The notes beneath the pieces were generated by a model. The model saw only the letters and a list, made by a program, of their open reading frames with translations. It was not told the origin of the DNA and ran no database searches. This document shows, piece after piece, positions 13,533 through 18,383 of a stretch of DNA of 18,383 nucleotides. The stretch is taken from contig JAVBLK010000008.1 in the NCBI GenBank assembly GCA_031553565.1, forward strand, positions 1-18,383, given 5' to 3'. This DNA is from JAVBLK01 sp031553565 (GTDB taxonomy: Bacteria > Bacillota > Clostridia > Christensenellales > DUVY01). Position numbers and translations under genes: made by a program. Each line of letters starts with the position of its first letter. Within the stretch, counting starts at the first letter, position 1.

Positions 13533-14651
13533 TCAGAGGATGCAGTTTTTGCCGATCAGATACGGCAGCTCCGCACAGCCGGCAAGCACACGCTTTTCCT
13601 TGATAAACACGTTCTTATCGGCAATGACCCCCGAAAGGGATGCCCCGCGCGAGATGATGCCGTCCTGCATAATGATACTGTCTTTTACGACCGCGCCCTC
13701 GCCGACCTTTACGCCGCGGAACAGAATACTGTTTTCAACGCACCCCTCGATCACGCAGCCGTCTGCGATCAGGCTGTTGGACGCACTGCCGGAGGACATG
13801 TACCGCGCGGGCGGAGAGTCCTTGACCTTGGTGTATATCGGGAAATTTTTGACGCCGAAGACCGCCGCGCGCTTTTGCTCCTCCAGCATCTCCATGTTGC
13901 AGCGGTAATAGCTGGGCATAGAGTCGATACATGCAAAATATCCCGTTAAGTTGTATCCGAATATCTTATAATTATCTGCATTCTGCATCAGCACCTCGCG
14001 CGAAAAGCTGTGCAGGTTCTGGGCGATCGCGTCCTCGATGATCTTGATAAGGAACAGGCGCGACACGCACATAATATTGAGGTAAGTATTCTGCAAGCCT
14101 GTCACCTTGTCAAGGATCCGCACCTTCTTGACCCTGCCGCCGCCTTCGATATCGAATATGATGCGGGTGCGCTTTGACCCGCCGTCAACCTCGGCGCGGT
14201 TGTACACCACGGTTATATCGGCGGCGCGCTCGATATGCTTGTCCACGATGTCCTGCATATCCATACAGCACACATTATCACAATCGGACATTATGACATA
14301 GTCCTCGGTACTGCGCGTTAAAAAGCTCATAACGCCCTTAATCGCGTCCAGCCGGTTATGATACAGCGTTGTGCTGCCTTCCGCGCCGAACGGGGGCAGG
14401 ACTATCACGCCGCCGTTCTTTCTGGAAAGATCCCAATGCTTGCCGCTGCCTATATGATCCATAAGCGATTGATAGTTGCTCTTAGTAATAACGCCGACCT
14501 TCGTTATGCCGCTGTTGGTCATATTAGACAGCACAAAGTCGATCAGCCTGTACCTGCCGCAAAACGGCACCGACGCCAGCGTCCGCGCGCGCGTCAGCTC
14601 GCTGATATCCGCGTCGTGTATATTTGAAAAAACTATTCCCATCGTTTTCAT
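13533..14651 (-). CDS. glgD: Glycogen biosynthesis protein GlgD
   Basis: A paralogue of ADP-glucose pyrophosphorylase that in Firmicutes pairs with GlgC and modulates it, usually with little activity of its own. The 372 residues contain a nucleotidyltransferase-like domain followed by a left-handed beta-helix of hexapeptide repeats (about 285-372: CVIEGCVENSILF, GVKVGEGAVVKDSII, GASLSGVIADKNVFI). The N-terminal AGG.G.RL nucleotide loop of GlgC is replaced by SNIHDADISELTRARTLASV, as is typical of GlgD, while GRYRLIDFVLSNMTNSGI is kept. The ATG has AAAGGCGGTGG upstream. It follows glgC by 35 nt and is surely co-transcribed with it. Confidence 0.95.
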   Translation of the reverse strand: MKTMGIVFSNIHDADISELTRARTLASVPFCGRYRLIDFVLSNMTNSGITKVGVITKSNYQSLMDHIGSGKHWDLSRKNGGVIVLPPFGAEGSTTLYHNRLDAIKGVMSFLTRSTEDYVIMSDCDNVCCMDMQDIVDKHIERAADITVVYNRAEVDGGSKRTRIIFDIEGGGRVKKVRILDKVTGLQNTYLNIMCVSRLFLIKIIEDAIAQNLHSFSREVLMQNADNYKIFGYNLTGYFACIDSMPSYYRCNMEMLEEQKRAAVFGVKNFPIYTKVKDSPPARYMSSGSASNSLIADGCVIEGCVENSILFRGVKVGEGAVVKDSIIMQDGIISRGASLSGVIADKNVFIKEKRVLAGCAELPYLIGKNCIL

Positions 14652-14686
14652 ATTGCCACCGCCTTTCTATATTGCTCCTGCAATGA

Positions 14687-15877
14687 TTATTCCGCCGCCC
14701 CGCCGTCCACGATTTCGCCGCTCTTGACCTGCGCCTTCTGCTGCAGCCTGACCGCCCTGCCTATCAGCGCAATATGGTCTTTATCGCTTTTATCGTCGCC
14801 GACCCGCGCGCCCTTGCCCACGACCGCTTCCTCGTCAATTATGCCGAAATTGACCTCGGCCTTTTCCTCTATCCTGGCGTTCTCGTGGATGACGCTGTTT
14901 TTAACGACCGCGCCCTTGCCTACAAATACGCCCGCCGCCAGCACCGAATTTTCAACCGTGCCGTAGATCCTGCATCCTGCGGTCATAAGGCTGTTCTCGA
15001 CCCTTGCGCCCGCGCCGACATATTGCGGCGGCATCGCGCCGTTCCGCGAATAGATCCTGCCCTCGGCGGTACTGATATCAAAGCCCGGCTCCCGTCCGAT
15101 AAGATCCATATTGGCTTCCCACAGGCTGGTCAGCGTGCCCACGTCCTTCCAATAGCCGTCAAACCGGTATGCGAACATCGCGCCCTTTTGTGCCAAAAGC
15201 TTAGGTATGACGTTCTTACCGAAATCCTTTTGGGACGCGGCGTCCCGGTCGTCCTCTATCAGCGCCCTTTCCAAAACCTCGCGCTTGAATATGTAGATCC
15301 CCATCGACGCGTTGTTGCTCTTCGGTTTTTTCGGCTTCTCCTCAAAATCGGTGATGCGCGCCGTCCTGTCAAAGCTGAGTATCCCGAACCTGGACGCCTC
15401 CTCTATAGGCACCGAAATAACGGCTATCGTACAGTCGGCGTTCTTTTCGATATGATAGTCCAGCATCTTGTTGTAATCCATTTTATAGATATGGTCGCCG
15501 CTTAAAATAAGCACGTGCTCCGGCTCGTAGCTGCTTATAAAGCCCAGATTCTGAAAAATAGCGTTCGCAGTCCCCTTGTACCACTCGGCGCCGCTCTTTG
15601 CCTGGTATGGCGGCAGCAGGTGCACGCCGCCGTAATTGCGGTCCAGATCCCACGGCTCGCCGTTGCCGATATAGTCGTGCAGGACAAGCGGCTGGTACTG
15701 CGTCAGCACCCCCACGGTATTGATGCCCGAATTGACGCAGTTGGACAGCGTGAAGTCGATGATGCGGTACTTGCCGCCGAAAGATACGGCGGGCTTTGCG
15801 ATCCGGTTGGTAAGCGCGTACAGACGGCTCCCCTGCCCCCCGGCCAGCAGCATTGCAATACACTTGTTTTGTTTCAT
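14687..15877 (-). CDS. glgC: Glucose-1-phosphate adenylyltransferase GlgC
   Basis: Makes ADP-glucose from glucose-1-phosphate and ATP, the committed step of bacterial glycogen synthesis. The 396 residues match family length. Visible are the nucleotide-binding LLAGGQGSRLYALT (10-23), KPAVSFGGKYRIIDFTLSNC (28-47), the metal/catalytic SGDHIYKMDY (126-135), DFEEKPKKPKSNNASMGIYIF (177-197), DGYWKDVGT and a C-terminal beta-helix of hexapeptide repeats. The ATG at 15877 has AAGGGG about 10 nt upstream. It lies 83 nt after glgB and 35 nt before glgD, in the order of a Firmicutes glycogen operon. glgA and glgP are not in the window. Confidence 0.96.
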   Translation of the reverse strand: MKQNKCIAMLLAGGQGSRLYALTNRIAKPAVSFGGKYRIIDFTLSNCVNSGINTVGVLTQYQPLVLHDYIGNGEPWDLDRNYGGVHLLPPYQAKSGAEWYKGTANAIFQNLGFISSYEPEHVLILSGDHIYKMDYNKMLDYHIEKNADCTIAVISVPIEEASRFGILSFDRTARITDFEEKPKKPKSNNASMGIYIFKREVLERALIEDDRDAASQKDFGKNVIPKLLAQKGAMFAYRFDGYWKDVGTLTSLWEANMDLIGREPGFDISTAEGRIYSRNGAMPPQYVGAGARVENSLMTAGCRIYGTVENSVLAAGVFVGKGAVVKNSVIHENARIEEKAEVNFGIIDEEAVVGKGARVGDDKSDKDHIALIGRAVRLQQKAQVKSGEIVDGGAAE

Positions 15878-15960
15878 TTTCCGTTACCCCTTGCTGACTA
15901 TTATTACGCGGAAACCGGCCCGCGTCAGGCATTTGCACGATTCTCCGGTTATTGTACGCG

Positions 15961-17949
15961 CTATTTTACGCGTTTTTCTTTTTTTTCTGCGTTCAGGAGT
16001 TCTTTCCCGCCGCTTGCTTTTTTCGTTGTCTTAGCCTGCGTTTCTTTTTTAGGCTCTATTTTGAGTTTCGGTTTCTTCCTGATAAAAAGCGTCGCGTTTG
16101 CAGGGACAAGTATTGTTATAGAATGCCCGAAGCCGTGCGCGGGCAGCGCGGCGGATAAGATGCTTTTGCCGTTAAGGTTATTTCCGCCGCCGAAAGCCGC
16201 CGAATCCGAGGAAAACACTTCCTCGTACACGCCGGCCGACGGCACGCCGAAGCGGTATCCTTCCCTGGCTACGGGGGAAAAGTTGCTGACTGCGATAAGC
16301 TGTCCGCCCTTTTTATCTATGCGCATAAAGACGACGATATTCTGGGCGCTGTCGTCAGATACGATCCACTTAAACCCCTCCCAGGATGTGTCGATTTCCC
16401 ACAGGCAGGGATTCTCAAGATAGAATTCATTGAGGGCGGCGGTATACTTGTCCAGCTGTTTGTGGGAATCAAAGGCAAGAAGGTTCCAGTCCAGGCTTTT
16501 TTTAAAATCCCATTCCGAAAACTGGCCGAACTCGCAGCCCATCATCGTCAGCTTTTTGCCCGGATGAGCGATCATATAGCCCAGGAACGCCCTCTGCCCG
16601 GCAAACTTTTCCTCATAGCCGCCGAACATCTTGTCCAACAGACTGCGCTTGCCGTGTACGACCTCATCGTGGGATATGGGCAGGATATAGTTTTCGGAGA
16701 AGCAGTAAAAGAACGAAAACGTCAGGTTCTTATGCATATCCTTCCGAAAATACGGGTCGGCCTGCACATAGGATAATACGTCGTTCATCCAGCCCATATT
16801 CCATTTGAAGTTGAAGCCCAGCCCGCCCGAGCCGACAGGCTTTGTGACCATCGGCCACGCGGTCGACTCCTCGGCGATCATCATCGCCTTCGGAAACCTT
16901 TCAAAGACGGCGGTATTCAGCTTCTTGATAAATGCGACGGCCTCCAGGTTTTCGTTGCCGCCGTTTATATTCGGGATCCACTCGCCCGGTTTCTTATCGT
17001 AATCCAGATAAAGCATACTTGCGACCGCGTCCACACGCAAGCCGTCGATATGGTACTCGGTCAGCCAGTACATTGCGTTGCTGATAAGAAAGCTCTGCAC
17101 CTCCGGCCTGCCGTAATCAAACCTGCGCGTCCCCCAAGACGCGTGCTCGCGCCGGTCCCAGCCCTTGTTCTCGTACACGCATTCCCCGTCAAATTCATAT
17201 AAGCCCTGGGCGTCCTTAGGAAAATGCCCCGGCACCCAGTCCAGGATAACGCCGACGCCGTGCCGGTGACAGAGATCGACAAGATAACAAAAATCTAAGG
17301 GAGTGCCGTAGCGCGAGGTCGGCGCATAATACCCCGTGACCTGATAGCCCCACGAGCCGTCGTAGGGATACTCGGCGATACCCATAAGCTCGATATGAGT
17401 ATAGCCGCGCTGCCGCACATACGGCACTATCTCGTCCGCGAATTGTTTATAGGAATAGCAGCTGCCGTCCGGATTTTTGCGCCAGCTGCCGATAAGCGCC
17501 TCGTATATGTTTATCGCGCTGTTGTACAGATCGACAGACGCCCTGTATTCTGTGTATGCCTTATCGCCCCAGGTAAAATCCGTCTCTGTAAGCCCGTATA
17601 CCTTGCTGGCAAAACCGGCGGAGTTTTCCGCGTGAAAAGCGTACGGGTCGCCTTTGTACAGCTTGCGCCCGTCCGCGGCGGTTATAAGATATTTATAATT
17701 CTGGGATAAGGAAACTCCGGGTACAAAGCACTCGTAAATGCCCTGCTCCGTTATGCGCGCCATTTCCCCCTGTTCTTCATCCCAACCGTTGAAATCCCCG
17801 ACGACCGAAACGGCCGCTGCTGCCGGCGCATAGACCCTGAATACCGCGCCGTCTTTCCCCGCCGCCTTTTCAAAATGGCAGCCCAAATATCTGTATGAAA
17901 AATAATTCGTCCCTTGATGAAACAAGAATTCCGCCGTCTTATCCCTCAT
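15961..17949 (-). CDS. glgB: 1,4-alpha-glucan branching enzyme GlgB
   Basis: A GH13 enzyme that introduces alpha-1,6 branches into glycogen. The start is placed at 17949 (GGAGG nine bases before ATG; MRDKTAEFLFHQGTNYFSYRYLGCHF) rather than the open frame to 18024, giving 662 residues. There is a CBM48-like N-terminal domain (about 25-115: FRVYAPAAAAVSVVGDFNGW). The catalytic barrel has YDGSWGYQVTGYYAPTSRYG, DGLRVDAVASM (nucleophile about Asp307), AEESTAWP (acid/base about Glu360) and SHDEVVHGK (Asp428). A C-terminal beta domain follows. Unusual is a final tail of about 41 residues with 14 lysines, rich in charged and Ala/Thr residues, absent from ordinary GlgB. It is the first gene of glgB-glgC-glgD. 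Confidence 0.95.
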   Translation of the reverse strand: MRDKTAEFLFHQGTNYFSYRYLGCHFEKAAGKDGAVFRVYAPAAAAVSVVGDFNGWDEEQGEMARITEQGIYECFVPGVSLSQNYKYLITAADGRKLYKGDPYAFHAENSAGFASKVYGLTETDFTWGDKAYTEYRASVDLYNSAINIYEALIGSWRKNPDGSCYSYKQFADEIVPYVRQRGYTHIELMGIAEYPYDGSWGYQVTGYYAPTSRYGTPLDFCYLVDLCHRHGVGVILDWVPGHFPKDAQGLYEFDGECVYENKGWDRREHASWGTRRFDYGRPEVQSFLISNAMYWLTEYHIDGLRVDAVASMLYLDYDKKPGEWIPNINGGNENLEAVAFIKKLNTAVFERFPKAMMIAEESTAWPMVTKPVGSGGLGFNFKWNMGWMNDVLSYVQADPYFRKDMHKNLTFSFFYCFSENYILPISHDEVVHGKRSLLDKMFGGYEEKFAGQRAFLGYMIAHPGKKLTMMGCEFGQFSEWDFKKSLDWNLLAFDSHKQLDKYTAALNEFYLENPCLWEIDTSWEGFKWIVSDDSAQNIVVFMRIDKKGGQLIAVSNFSPVAREGYRFGVPSAGVYEEVFSSDSAAFGGGNNLNGKSILSAALPAHGFGHSITILVPANATLFIRKKPKLKIEPKKETQAKTTKKASGGKELLNAEKKEKRVK

Positions 17950-18042
17950 ACCTTGATGCCTCCACAGCCGCTGATGCTGACCAAGCCGGCGCATAAACCC
18001 CGATAGAACGCGTAATGCCGGCAATCGCTATATCGTAAGTAA

Positions 18043-18070
18043 ATTATAACATATTTATACGTTTAGTCAA
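18043..18070 (-). promoter_or_regulatory. Promoter of the glgBCD operon
   Basis: On the - strand TTGACT (18070-18065) and a perfect TATAAT (18048-18043) are separated by 16 nt, a near-consensus sigma-A promoter. The predicted leader is about 85 nt. It contains GCCGGC twice (18017-18022 and 17985-17990), which can pair with each other into a hairpin upstream of the GGAGG site. Confidence 0.85.
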
Positions 18071-18179
18071 TAGGCGGCTGAAAAGAATGTGATAAAAAAT
18101 GTAAGTTTATACCATATTTATATACTCTTAATTGTTATTCAGCTTTGTTTTGTCTCCTATGCGCATTTTTTTAGGGCGT

Positions 18180-18227
18180 AAAAAAGGGGCTGTCTCACGG
18201 TAAAAAAAGTGAGATAGCCTCTTTTTT
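18180..18227. terminator. Strong intrinsic terminator, bidirectional
   Basis: A 19-bp stem (18180-18198 with 18209-18227; 17 matches and two wobbles or mismatches) has A6 on one side and T6 on the other and a loop of GGTAAAAAAA. It lies upstream of the glgB promoter, so it most likely ends a leftward transcript from outside the window and insulates the glycogen operon. No gene is seen between 18071 and 18383. The interval otherwise holds AT-rich DNA and the DnaA-box-like sites. Confidence 0.85.
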
Positions 18228-18293
18228 GTTGGGGAGGGATGCGGCGGAACGAAAAACGGATATAAAAGCGAAGAAAAGCTGTGTATTTTCGGC

Positions 18294-18345
18294 TGTGGAT
18301 AAATAGTACTGTTGTTTTTTTGTTTGACAAAACTGAGGTGGATAA
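18294..18345. promoter_or_regulatory. Two DnaA-box-like sites
   Basis: TGTGGATAA at 18294-18302 is the exact complement of the consensus DnaA box TTATCCACA. GGTGGATAA at 18337-18345 differs by one base and lies in the same orientation 43 nt away, inside a small palindrome GAGGTGGATAACCTC. A tandem TTTTGAG repeat follows (18352-18365). This may be the edge of an origin region or a DnaA-regulated promoter just beyond the window. Chance occurrence cannot be excluded. Confidence 0.4.
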
Positions 18346-18383
18346 CCTCTGTTTTGAGTTTTGAGTTTTGCAGAAAAAAAGCT

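Noticed and set aside
14774..15505. 243-codon + strand frame opposite glgC
   Set aside because: Shadow of the glgC frame; no plausible start context or domain.
15515..16423. 302-codon + strand frame spanning the glgB-glgC junction
   Set aside because: It lies opposite conserved motifs of both enzymes and has no ribosome site or family resemblance.
17950..18024. N-terminal extension of glgB
   Set aside because: The shorter start has GGAGG at ideal spacing and the extension would begin just downstream of the predicted transcription start.
18351..18375. Tandem TTTTGAG units as a CRISPR or iteron array
   Set aside because: Only two to three short copies, no spacers; too little to call either.
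1..18383. tRNA, rRNA or CRISPR loci
   Set aside because: No cloverleaf-like tRNA, conserved rRNA segment or regular repeat-spacer array was recognised on either strand by eye; a tRNAscan or CRISPR search was not run.

Overview
The window looks like chromosomal DNA of a low-to-mid GC Gram-positive bacterium, most likely a member of the Clostridia. The evidence is the gene set and order (hprK, murB, a PHP protein, rapZ, whiA, a Crh/HPr-like protein, rsmA, with a paired glgC/glgD glycogen system), the strong AGGAGG-type ribosome binding sites and the sigma-A type promoters. A finer taxonomic placement cannot be supported from sequence reading alone.

Left part, 1-5900, is accessory DNA and is read on the + strand. 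It opens with a 166-bp almost fully palindromic MITE-like element. Four genes follow. The first is a membrane protein with extracellular BspA-type leucine-rich repeats, one transmembrane helix and a cytoplasmic LuxR-type DNA-binding domain. The second is a small free-standing LuxR-type HTH protein. The third is a lipoprotein with Ig-like and three PPC-like beta domains. The fourth is a signal-anchored surface protein whose central region resembles the aerolysin/ETX-MTX2 pore-forming fold. Repeated CGTAT boxes lie over the promoter of the second gene and recur before the third. This block is the best candidate for an undescribed system: a one-component surface sensor controlling surface beta-proteins, one of them toxin-like. 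It ends in a strong bidirectional terminator.

Middle part, 5927-13149, is entirely on the - strand. It holds a conserved-looking two-domain hypothetical protein and a housekeeping block transcribed right to left: hprK, murB, PHP phosphoesterase, rapZ, whiA, an HPr-like protein and rsmA, closed by a perfect GC-rich terminator. The HPr-like protein keeps Ser46, the target of HPr kinase, but has Ser instead of the catalytic His15, so it should be a Crh-type regulator, not a sugar-transport phosphocarrier. No yvcK lies in its usual place between rapZ and whiA. whiA and the crh-like gene overlap by 50 nt, and the crh-like gene and rsmA by one base.

Right part, 13150-18383, holds two long imperfect inverted repeats between hprK and glgD, then the glycogen genes glgB-glgC-glgD on the - strand behind a near-consensus promoter (TTGACT, 16 nt, TATAAT). 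Beyond it are a strong terminator belonging to whatever lies outside the window and one perfect plus one near-perfect DnaA box at the extreme right edge. Glycogen synthesis genes sitting just upstream of hprK and crh suggest a carbon-storage and carbon-control neighbourhood.
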